A model generated the notes under the pieces. It saw only the letters and a list, made by a program, of their open reading frames with translations, was not told the DNA's origin and searched no databases. Made by a program: the position numbers and the translations under genes. From Dicyema japonicum (Eukaryota; Dicyemida; Rhombozoa; Dicyemidae), in contig RDEW01000010.1 of the NCBI GenBank assembly GCA_011109175.1, positions 417,837 through 481,836 on the forward strand: a DNA stretch of 64,000 bases, in the 5' to 3' direction. How positions within the stretch are numbered: position 1 is the stretch's first letter; the number at the start of each line of letters is the position of its first letter. Of the stretch, positions 20,811 to 32,800 are shown piece after piece.

Positions 20811-21243
20811 TTTTGTTTAGATTTCAAGTCAATTTTTTTAAATGAAATTTAACTTTATTTAAAAATTTAATGAATATTATTTTTTAATTAAAATTTAATT
20901 TTATTTAATTAAGGAAAACGTAAATATATAATAAATTAATATAATTAATCATAAAAGTTCTAGTGTGAATGGTTTTACAAGTTTTAATTATTTTTAGTTT
21001 CAATTGTCAGACATTTTAGACTCGGGAATTACTGATAAAGTTTCACGTAACTTTCGTAAAATAACAATTGGGATCATTACAGTAATAAAGTTATCTCATT
21101 GTAGACACTCTCACTCCTTTCGATTTTCCTCATTACTTCAGTTAACTCCACAATTTTGATTCGTTTAAATTGTCCGATTCCTGATGTAATTACCATCAAA
21201 TTTAAGTTTCCATTCAAGTTTTGGTTTCTGAACATTTTTTAGA
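20811..21243. other. AT-rich spacer
   Basis: Holds the 5' flank of the retrotransposon and the promoter side of the membrane-protein gene. No motif could be assigned with confidence. Confidence 0.35.
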
Positions 21244-21744
21244 ATGGGGGACGTGATTTACTCTAAAGGATGTCAACTTCCCTTTATAGTGAAAAAAATG
21301 TCTACCATTCCAGGGAAACTGTTCATTACAGCGAACATTCTGACTTTGTTTTATGTACTCCTTGCAGTTTACATTTATTATTTCAAAAAGAAAAATTACA
21401 AAGCCAACGAAAATATGAGGAAATTGGTTAAATTAAGCATTATTTAAGGATTCTCTTATTATCTTTTTTCTCGTAATTTTTTGGATCATCACTTTCATCA
21501 TTTGGATTCCGTTCTTTCTTGAAATCACAAACTTCACCCATACTGTTTTATTGTGCCAGAATTTCTATGAGACATGCGATGTAATCAAATATCCCATCTG
21601 CAAGCAAATTTACGTCTCTTTTGTATATTGGCTTCTAATTTGTAGATTTTAGGACTTAACGTTGTGTTTTTCCTAATTGCAAACTTTTGGCATGTCTTCA
21701 GCCAAACTTCGTGGATAAACAATGGAGGAGACCTACCAGGATAA
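21244..21744 (+). CDS. Small multi-pass membrane protein, unknown family
   Basis: Three exons joined by two mini-introns in phase 0: 21427-21448 (22 nt) and 21623-21645 (23 nt). The product is 151 aa. Predicted membrane spans: about 25-46 (LFITANILTLFYVLLAVYIY), 65-85 (IFFLVIFWIITFIIWIPFFL), and 120-136 (ILGLNVVFFLIANFWHVF). Between spans 2 and 3 lies a cysteine-bearing loop with LLCQNFYETCDVIKYPICKQ, possibly disulphide-linked outside the cell. The basic KKKNYKANENMRKL loop after span 1 suggests a cytoplasmic side. The frame closes cleanly in all three exons, which supports a real gene. No homologue was recognised. Confidence 0.6.
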
Positions 21745-22239
21745 TTCCCGGTTTGAATTGGCGAGTCAAGTTTCTAATAAGAACTTGGAAATTTAGTTAA
21801 CATTTTTCTGTTAAGATAATTTTATGGTTAATAATTTGTTCCTTGCATGATATTTCTTAAAATGGAGTTTATAATGAACAAATTTAGCAAAAACTCCGTC
21901 TAAAAAGATCAAGGACTTCTAGTCATTAATTCAGTAATTCTACAAAGGTTTTCAGCCATAGTAAAAGGTCCTACCTTTTGAGAACCAAGTCAAGAAGACA
22001 GGTGAACGGTTCATCTCCCACAAGGTTCTGCTTCTACAACGAGATTACATGAGTCAAGGTAAGGAGGCTACTGAGAAAGACTGAGATCACCTAATGGCGA
22101 CGCTTCCTCTTGTTTAATTGGTGACTTCTTGGTCTTTAATAACAATGTTTTGTAATTTAGTCTCACAAATTGGCTGAAAGCATATATTACTCACCAAAAG
22201 ACGCTTCAGTTTTATGCCTATGTTCTATTCGAAACTGCA

Positions 22240-22490
22240 CTTTTACCAAGAGCTCTATTAGCTATAGCTCCGCTCAGGCAGGACATTAACTTTATTTAAG
22301 AGAGACAGTTATGATAACTAATCGTAGAAGAGAATAAAGAGATTCTCTTCATTTCTTTTTTTTCTTTTGTTGGGTCTATGTCCTTTATAGACGATCCGGT
22401 TCAGCAGTGAAATATTCACTGATGACGTCGTCACTCGTCGAGCCAAAATGATAGATTCTTGGAATCTTCAATCGGAATGCATCAGCGAAA
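22240..22490 (-). repeat. tRNA-derived SINE, 5'-truncated copy
   Basis: The reverse complement contains GACGAGTGACGACGTCATCA, GTGAATATTTCACTGCTGAACCGGAT, TCTACGATTAGTTATCATAACTG and the end GCTATAGCTAATAGAGCTC. Order and spacing match the full-length copies at 36528 and 56844. The tRNA head is eroded. Confidence 0.65.
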
Positions 22491-22839
22491 TTCGAATTAA
22501 AAATCGATCATTTCTATTTTTTCAATCCAAAAAATGTCCCATAGCAGTTCCACAGATTGATTATAGATTGCTACTTATAGTTTCTTAAATACGATTAACC
22601 GAATGTTTGTACGTCACTTCTTGCGTGGAAAATTATCCATATCTTCCATAATACGGCTCACTATAATAATTTTTACTAGAGGTTACTAAACTATAGAAAA
22701 TCGATAAATAAACATTTATGGTCTAATAATATATTTTCCTTCCAACTTGTGAAAATCTGGTTTTTCTGAGGAGAGACGACTAGCTCTTAGAAGAGAATGA
22801 GGATGAGTTAGCAGTTAACTTAAAAAGAAGAGGGATAGG

Positions 22840-23165
22840 AATAATAATTATTATTACTTAAAGCACTTTCTCTACGCCACGTCATGGCAAAGCAGCTAAA
22901 ACTGGAGAAGTTAACAATAACGTCAGTCTCCTCCACTTATCCTTGTTACGAAGAAGCTACCTAAGTCCTTTCTATGAGAGGTCTTTCAATCTTTTAGGGG
23001 TTTCTTTCCAGGATCATCAATAGGATAGTCTTTGGTCATACACAGAATTTGGCAGCGTCAAAGGAGAAGACCTTCGTGACCAAATAGTTGGAGCTTCCAG
23101 GTCTAATCTCAATACAAGAACCTCCATCAAGCTTGCGTGATTTCAATCTAGATAAGCGAACATTC
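22840..23165 (-). pseudogene. 3' fragment of a family A retrotransposon
   Basis: The reverse complement ends GAGAAAGTGCTTTAAGTAATAATAAT, the family A 3' terminus. The preceding sequence aligns by position with the TDARWRLFGHVLRM to C-terminal part of the intact copy (18.1 kb region), with heavy decay. Confidence 0.5.
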
Positions 23166-23849
23166 AGTTCTCTAGTTAACGATTCTGTGTAATATAACAA
23201 CCCCGGATATACGAGAAAAACCTTTAAGGGTTAATTGATGTCTAATTATTGTATATCCAATTCCTACGGTGGGAGAGGTAAATTCTCTCCAAGCATCACG
23301 TCCATTCATGTCTGTTATTGTGGAAACCCCTCCAGTGGAGTAAGAAAGAGAGTCCAAAACAAACAGTCATAACTAATCCAAGAAGGAACCCAAGGGATAA
23401 CATCTCCTTGTGTCGACCAAGTCCACCTACCAATAGTCCATTACAGGCTTCCGTTCAGAAGAAAGGTGTAGAATTAGGCCCGCACTCTTCCATTTTCATC
23501 TCACGTCCTACCGTCGCGGATTTCACTTCAATCTTAAGCGGAAGAGTTTTCATAATGGTAATCTGGTCAGGAAGGTAAGGAGATCCCTTTCAACAACTGA
23601 GTTGGGAAGATGGATTCGTCGCCTCAAGAGTGGGATCTGTGTGACGAGAATTGACCTTCGCTAAAAAGTCCATCTTTCGGATTTTCAACGTTTGTAAAGA
23701 ATCTTTCGGACTCCACTAAAGTAATGGATTATTTACTTTGTTCTTATTTTTAATAAATATAATTATTAAAAAATGTAATTATTGAATTATTATATAAAAA
23801 TAATTTAAACAGAGTATATCTTAGCAATAAATCGAAAAGTCAAGTCAGT
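23166..23849. other. Unassigned, with a short dispersed repeat
   Basis: GTGGAAACCCCTCCAGT at about 23320-23336 occurs inverted at 45886-45902, so some old repeat sequence is present. The rest is AT-rich flank of the dynein gene. No coding exon is supported. Confidence 0.35.
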
Positions 23850-26800
23850 ATGTCAAGTAGACCTAACAAGCTGTACAGACAAAAATTAAATGTAAAATTA
23901 AATAAAATCGTTAAGCTCCCGTCAAAAGTAAGTCTACCGCCAATAACGGTTACTTCGCTGATTGAAGCCTTAGATTGCATTATGAAAAATGGTTTGAATA
24001 TTTTATTATAATTTTTAAATTTCTAAATATTAAATTTTAGAGAAAATTGAAAACAAAGTTTAATTTCCGATTATTTAGATTTTTCAAGTTAATGTTGATT
24101 CCGAGGAGTATAGCCTAGTGAGTCACGTCAACAAATTACTCACATCAAAGGGAATCACACAAAAAGTAAGTTTAAATTAATTTTAGAAATTCCCACAAAA
24201 AATATCAAGCATAGAAATGATAGAATATTTCCTAAACTGCAAAAAACAACAAAAATTTGAATTTATGACCTTTTCGTTTGATTTTTATGATTTGACTGAA
24301 ACTGAGAAAATTGTAAAAATTAAATTAATTAAAATTAAATTAAAATTAAAAATAATTTAAAATTAGAATAAAAATAATTTAATAATCGGATTTTTTGGTG
24401 TCCTCGAAATTGACCGTCAAGGAGTCGTCGAATATTTCAGCCTTGAGCGATATCGAGTACTGATTTCAATTTATTACGTCATCAGAAAATTTAAATTTTT
24501 CAAAAATTTTTATTTATTCAAATATTTGTTAAAGTTAGTATATATATAAATCCCAGTTTCAAGGAAGGAGCCAGAAATTCAAAACTTTTGAATGCTCAAC
24601 GTAGCATAACAAATTCATTTAAATTCAAAAATTTAATCAATTCGACCAGGTGGGAAAATTTGTTATTTTAGTTTTCTGTCGCACAAAGGCTCTGAACTCG
24701 TCGTTTCAGAATCCCATGTCGATTTTGAAGACTTTACCGGAATTATAGTTCATTACATTTCCGCAAACAACATAAAATCATTCATCAGGTTGTGAGGTTT
24801 TAATATGCAGGAATACTGAATCTTTGTCCACAGATTCGGACGGTCCGAGGTTGCTTGAGTCCAAATGTTGTAGACTAAAAATTTTCATGAACCAATTAGT
24901 GGCGGCTAAAATATTCAATTTTATCCAATCCCTGGTTGAATTCGCAAGAAAAAGCAGGATTTCATCAAAGATGGATTTTATCGATAGTTGTCAGTGTTAT
25001 GATTGCTAGACCACTTTCACTTTGACAGCGAAAAAATAGTCAATTTTTACAACGACATTGTGAAGTTGCTGAATTTTAGTTTTGTGCGGAATTCTGAAGA
25101 GGGGGACAGCTTGGAATTCTGTATAGTCCATAGGCCTTTGAATAAAATCGAGTCCAGGGAAATTCGATTTTTGAAAAATTTAACATTTTAAAAATGTGAT
25201 TTATCTTTGTATTTTTAGGGATTTGAACACTAATTTGGTGGATTACTCCATTTCACTCTGGGGGGAAGCGGTAACAAACATTTTCGATCGCCTAAAACGA
25301 TTTGAAGATTTTATAAAACATTCTGAAATATTTTTTTTAAAAAATTGAATTAAGAAAATTTGAAGTTTAACATTTTTTAATTTTAGAAATTTACTAATGA
25401 TTTTTTGCTGGCAAACCAAGAATTAAATAAACTAAATGTCGATGGTCAAAACAAAATTATACTCTACCACAAAAATATCGCTGTCGACTGCACAACTGCA
25501 ATTTTTAAAGCACGTGCATTTCTTTTTGGATTATTTGAAAAAGGAATGGTCAAAATATTGAAACTAGTAAATGATCAAGTAAAATTGGTGCAGAAAGATA
25601 ATGAGGAGATAAATGAAGTATTAAGTTTGATTTATTTTAGTTTTTTAGCGACAATCCGACATGTCCAATGGATTATGTACTTTTAAGGAAATACGCCGAT
25701 CAGAAGATGCTCAAAAGTGCCGAAAAAGATGGGGAGCTAACAATGAGTGATGAATTGATACAAGTTTGAATTTTTCAAATTTTATTATTTTTATTTGTTT
25801 AAATCAAATTTTATTAAAAAATAAATCAATCCAATTTTATTGAAAATTTTAAATTTAATATAATTTTTGACTGTATTAATAAATTATTTAGATTATCGAA
25901 AAAACGAAGATCAAAAGTTCAGAATTTCAACAAACAAAAAATTCAGTAAAAAACGCACAAATGCTGCAAAATTTTCTTAAAGAAAAATATGAGCGAATCA
26001 AAAACCATTTTTCCGATTTCAAAAGTCAATATAAACAGGATTATTTATCCCTACTTCGCTCACTGAGGGATAATATGGATCAGATAAAAGATCTGTCATC
26101 AAAAGGATCTCTTAATCGCGTTTGGGACACATATAGTGCAATCCATTCTGTTTGTTGTCTCACATAATTTAGATTTATGAAAGCTTTGATAACAAGGTTT
26201 TATTTTGGCGGGAAAAAACGAGCGTTTGCAGTGAATTCTTTGACCTGCCAATATCTGGATTCCCTAGTGTCGAGGAAATATCAGAAATTGCTCAAATATA
26301 TGAAATTTGGCAAATTCTTAGTAAATTAGAGGAATATTTAACGAAATTGAATAATTTTGATTCATCAAGAGAGGTTGACTTAAGGCAACTCAGCTCACTG
26401 TTAAATCAAGAGTTGGAGAAGGCCAGGGAACTCATGGATGGTGAGGAAACCTACGAAAAGTCACTTCTAAAGAGATTTTATGACCTTGTTGTGTCCAAAT
26501 TTGACCAGTTTTTCCCACAATTTGAAAATGTGACGACATTCGAGGATTCTCTGATAACCGAAATTACCGGACGGCTGAACTTTTCACTCAATAAAATGAA
26601 AATTGAATTTTGTATGTTCTAATAAGCATTTAGATTATGACAAAAATTATAAATTTGAAGTTTTCTGGCTTAAAAATACATCAGAACTGTCGCAATTAAT
26701 AAACGTATAAACTGTAAACAATTTAGTACAATTTTGCCGCCATTTCTAACATTAGGTTAACCACAAACGAAAAGAATTTGGAAAAAATAAACAATTTTAT

Positions 26801-29800
26801 TGAATTTCTTAGAAAATTTAAAAAATTTATAAATTTATTTAGTGAAATTAATGATAAAGTATATTATTGTTCAATTTAGATTTTATCTGTCCAATTTGTT
26901 GCTAGTGAAATTTCCGAAGCGAAGATTTCGAGATTGGAGGTTGAACAGTTCAGTAGCTTTCTTCAAATGTGCCAGGTATGGTAACCAATGTGCTAAGTTT
27001 AAATATTTTATTTACAACTTGTTACTTTAACTAATTTTAGAATGATTTGGCGGGAATTGATGACGAATTTATTTCTGGAAAACTAAGTGAAAATAACGTC
27101 ATCAAGTGGTCTGATAGATTATTCAATATTAATAAAGCGGTAAAAATGGTCAATATTTCAGAAAATTTCCTTGAATTATTGTAAGGTGAAATTATACAAA
27201 ATTCGTAAAAATTTTCCAAGATTTTCGATTTTAACAGACGATATAATTATTCGATTATTCGCAACCCCCGATATTTTATATCTAGAATTTTGTTTTGTCA
27301 CACTTTTCCCTCCTTTTAGGAAGCTTATATTCTCAATGACTGGAAAGGATTCTCTTAGTCCTGATTTGTGCCACACAAAAGAAGGAATTTACATTTCTGG
27401 AATAGAATCCGTCCATGGGGAAGTAGTTCCTGTCCACGTGGATATTCATGATAGAGATTATGGGATGGTATTTTCTGAAATTGATCGAAAAATAAAAGAT
27501 TTTGTTAAAAATGACATACTTAAAATGTTAAATGAAAATTGTATTATGAAGTGTTTATTTTAGTGGAGGATTTGTCTTATATTAGCAACCTCATAAAATT
27601 ACGTCATCGACAATTAACTAGGCGGGAATTTTTGGATTTTTGTGAATATAAATACACCGAAGTCATAAAACTTATAACCGAACATTCCGTCCAGGGCGGT
27701 TTTGTCGCCTTAAATGTCTCAGTTTGTAAACAACTAAGCAAACTACTGTGTGGAGAAATAACTGATATAAACGACCTAATGTTTTCAATTTATAAATTAT
27801 TACCCAGAGAGAGGATAATTCGGGAAATTGAGGACCTGAAAATTTTACTGCTTTACTTTCCAGCGAGATGGGAAGACGATTTGATTAAGAAATTTTATAA
27901 CATTGTCAGCCATATGATTCAGCAAAGAGAATACTTTAGAAATATTTTCCCGTTTTTTGAAAATGGCGGGAATATTTGTGAGTTTTATAAAATGCCGAAA
28001 TATTTTTACAATGAAGGTATCAGTGGAACTCCTATTTAGAAAACTGTGAACTTATCTTCAGCTGTTTCGGTTTTAGATTTGTATACGAATATGACTTTAT
28101 TGACACTGATTACTTAAATTACAATTTTAACGAACAATTTCAGATTCTCTCTTCTTTGTTCCACCACAGATCACTCCGAACCGACAATTATGTCCAAGCA
28201 AAAGCCTCCCTTTCAGTAATTTTAATTTTAATTTAACCAGTTTATTGGAAAGGGGTTTTTCATCTTTGATGGAAAATCAACCAAATTGGGGGACAGTTTG
28301 ATTCAAAACATAAAAGGCTGTTTGTTAAGTGGGCAAATGTTTGTGCTTAGCAATTATGAACATTTGGAGGAAGGTTGACCTACTTTATATCTCAGAATCA
28401 TTGAATGACCTTTTAACTTTGATTATGAACGTGGACAGTCAGGCCTCCGTTGCTGCTGGAAAGAATAGTAAGTTTTCGTTTATTGAGGAGGTGACTGTAA
28501 TTTTGATTGACAGGTTAGCCAATATGAGACTTTAAACTTTAACACCGCTATAATGAAGAATTTGATAGAAAATGGTACAAACTAAACTAATTTTAGAAAC
28601 TGAATATATTGAACAAATAACATTTACATGTGACTACTCAGATGAGTTGGTCACTTCTACAAACTATTTGGGGACTATTATTGTATCCCAGAAGAGAGAA
28701 GATTGCTTAGCTTTGAAGGCACTGCCTTGAGTTTTAGTTTAGGAGTGCTTCAATCGGGCAGACAACCTCTCAATGGACTTTGTAAGATATTTTGAAACCT
28801 CCCTGATTTCTCTATCTTTTGAATATTCAACAATTATTGCGTCCAAATTGTGCAATTTTCTTAGAGAAAACAATATTCTTGTATACGTGCTGCAATCAAT
28901 TTAGAATTTGTCAAACCTGCTTTTATTACTCGACAGAATCAAAGATTTTAAAATTGAAATAAGAAAATACAAAAATAATGATAAATTAGCAAGTAATTTG
29001 GTTATTCCTTCATCTGAGAAAAATATTGAAGAATTTACAGTTTTATTCAGTCTCAAGAAAGTATTCTCGCATTTGTGGAATGTCCATACGCTTTTTTACG
29101 AAATGTTGAATGAATACTTCCCACTAACTATTAAAATGCTGAAATTCAGAGACTCCACATATAATTTGAAATATATTGAGCGAGAAATTAAACGACAAAA
29201 TATTATATTTAGCGAATGTGTGAAGGAAAAAGTCACGTACTTGCTTTCTGCTCTGGAAGATAATCGGCATCTTGTAATAACGGGGGACTCCTGTAGTGGA
29301 AAAACCACGTTGATCAACGCCATAGTGAATGGGATCAACCAGGAGAGATTCCATGTAATAAAGCTTTAAGCTAAAATAGGCCAACTACGATAATTTTATT
29401 GTGCTTGTGGATCTGAAATCGCGAAATTTTGAAGTCTTAGACCACTTTCTGATAGATGATTTTACTCACGTGGGCTACGAATGCTGGGAAGATAAGATGA
29501 GGCTTGTAAATGTTAGAATATGGATAACCTTAGAACTTCAAATCGAAGGAAATTTGGTTTTTGGTGGAAAATGACATTGACGAGAAAATATACTACTCTA
29601 TTGGAAGCAAAATAAAATACAAATTAATATTCGAGTCAAATTCTCTAGGGAATGCCTCGCCAGCTTTTCTTAGAGATCTTCCAGTCATTAATATGAGTGT
29701 TGATGATAATTTCATGGAAAGCTTAATTTTCCAAAATAAGTGTAAAGTGAAGAGAATGGGAAATATAAAGTAAATGAAATATACATATTAGCATTATTGA

Positions 29801-32800
29801 TGATATTCTGGCTCTTTTATGCAAAATGATAATAAATTACGAAATCAAGACGATTTTTCCCTCAAAGGGAGACTTTCGTTGGATTTGCTATAATTTGATA
29901 AATTCTTTCTTTAAACTACTAAATATTACTTTGGAGGAATTCACCGGTTTACCATTATTCTATATGACAGAGTATGGACCAAGTGGGGAAGAATTTTCCA
30001 TTGGCAAGGACAAAGCGGTGACTTATGCTGTGATCTTTTCTCTATTTTGGTCATTTTCTGGCATTTTAAAAGATGGGTTTGAATTTGAATAATCTCAGTG
30101 AGGAACTTCGCTTAGAAATTATACTCAAATCTCATTTTGAACGCATTGGAGTTACTTTTGCGGGTGTTCAACTTAGTGATTCAGTTTATGACCGACATTC
30201 AGGGATTGTCTCATGGGAAGACTTTCATTCATCAAAACTTTTGAAACTCAAAAATTACATAGAAACATACCAAGTATTGGTAAATCGATGATTACAGAGC
30301 ATTAAGCTAAATTGGATTTGTTCAAGGCTCATAAGTAAGGATTCCGTTGTTATTACGGGGGAATATGGTTGCGGAAAAACTCTGCTTATCAACGTAAGAC
30401 ACTGAGTCAAGTTTAGAATTACTTTGGGAATAATAATAAATTAAGCAAAGTAATAAGGCTGACTAAACAAAATGAAACCCAAAATCTTAAGAAACTGATA
30501 AACAGTCACTCAATTCGTTCTGATGTTAACAAACCAATTTTCATCGAGGACTTTAACATCAAAGATACCGAACTCTTTGATCTAATCAGACAAGCTAAAT
30601 CCAGAAAATGGTTCAATGATGAATCTAAAGAATATTTAACCTTCCACAAAGACGTCCAATTCATTCTAACTGCTCAATCGAATAATTCGGAGATCCAGCA
30701 AGGAAGCTTTATAAAGGAGTTTGTTATATTCAACATGCTTCCAAATATATCAAAGTATATATTCAAAATTGCGCAAAAGTCTATGAATAATTATTTGTCA
30801 TATTTTGTTGATAATCCAACAGTTACTAGCAATGTAAACTTTGTTGTGAATGTTTAGGCTTTGGCGAGTGGAATAGCAAGGACCTTTGAGATCAAAAATC
30901 TCAAAATTCGCGTTTTGTGGAAGTTTATCAAATTTCTTGACGTTTGTGATATTATCAAAGGAAAAAGTAATCAATTTGTGAAATTTAGGCTCTGACGATG
31001 AATTTCTGTATAAGTTTGTCGAAATCGTTAAAAATGGACTGTGCTTTGTGGGTATAGAAGACGTTGAAGACTTTATTGAACTTGATTCTCAATGTGTAGC
31101 ACCTTTTTGGTATCCCATAAAAAATAAGCGATCTTTAAGTATATTTCCATAAATAAATCTAGTCACCAAATTATCCAACATTGACTCCTTACAAATGGAC
31201 GAACGGCTAAATTATCCAATATTGACTCCTTCCCTTTGTAATAGCATAAACCTAAGCAATCAATTCAATTTGTCGGCCCAAAAAATAATCCTAAGTCTAG
31301 TAATAATAACATTGGTCATTTATAGTCACTAAACATGCACTTTACCGTTATAAAATCACCTAGTCTCCCAATTATTAAGCCGAATATACTTGTGGGCAAA
31401 ATCTGCAGTGAAATGAAGAAGAATGTCTGATTTGTGCTTATTTTAGTTATGTACCTTTTATATCTACGAATTTAACAAAAGAATAGAAAATGAACTGAGA
31501 ATAGAACTTGAAGTAATCAATAATCGGAGATATGCCGTGGTTTGTATGGTGGATCTCCGATTAAGTGAATATTTTTACAAAGTGTTTAAAATTATCTCGG
31601 AAACTGTGATAAATGAAAATATTACATTTGTTTTCAATTTCAGAGGTTTTTTATGTTCACAATTTTAGATGAGCTGAGATATCCCGACAAAGTCATGAAT
31701 TTGTGCAAAGTCAACCAAATCGAAGCGATTCCTCAGTTTAGCAAATTGGATTTGATAAATTCAGTTAAAAACTGGCTCGTAGTTGTGATTTAATCAACGT
31801 TAGCAAAATTCTGACATTTACGTGGATATTTATTCCCAGAATGTAAACAAAATGGCAGAGCTGCTGTTTTTATTCACTTTTTGGCAGAAAAGTTTCATTT
31901 TAAAAGTCTTAACTGGACATTCCCTGACATTGACTGGATGGGTCAGTTTGTGAGAATAATTAAAATGTTGTGGAATTATTTGGGACAAAAACGCGTAGTT
32001 TTATTCTCATATCGTAGAAATCTGAGTATACAAAAATTCTCAATATTATTAACAATATCAAGGAAATTGAAGATAAGGCAAGTGCTAGGCAATCTAAACT
32101 CGATTCTCTTCAAACTAAACGGGAGGCGGTTTTGGTTAAATACAAGAGTGTTTCCTCACGCCTTGAAAAAGAGAAAAATTCTTATAAAAAAGTAACCCAA
32201 ATAAGCATTGAGTAGATCGAAAACGAGGCGAAACGGATAAATGAGGAAATAGAAAGAGCACACAAAATATCGAAGTTGCAGAATAAGGATGCCGAAGAAG
32301 AATTGGGCTCAGTAAAGTGTCACTTAATTACAGGCACAAACATTGTCGAGAATAGCAGTCGATATGTACAAAAACCTTAATTTCAACGATTTCGAAGAAA
32401 TTAAGAGTTATTCTCGTCCGCCAGAAATTGTGACTGCAATTGCGATTTGTGTCTGCAAAATGTTCAAAAGGCCACTAAAGTTAATTAATCTTTAACTTTA
32501 GCTGGGAAAGTGCCAAGAATTTGTTTTTATCGTCAAGATTCTATGAGAAAATGGAGTTTTACGACAAGGACAATATTGATTTTAGACTTTTAAGGTATCT
32601 CGGGAATTTCACTCGCAATCCAAACTATTCCCCGACTCTGTGGGTTACGTTAGCAGAGCAGTCGTCTCCTTGTCAATGTGGATTAATGCGGTCTATAATT
32701 ATGCAAATTTGTTGAGAAAATGGAAAAAGTACTTCAGCTCAAAAAATCAGAATAACACTTTCAAGGTATCTCATTCCCTCCAATTAGATGCAACAACGAT

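Noticed and set aside
23850-24360. A separate small gene before dynein
   Set aside because: It can be read as the N-terminal exons of the dynein gene through a 54-nt AT-rich intron that keeps frame, so one gene is simpler; a separate gene is not excluded.
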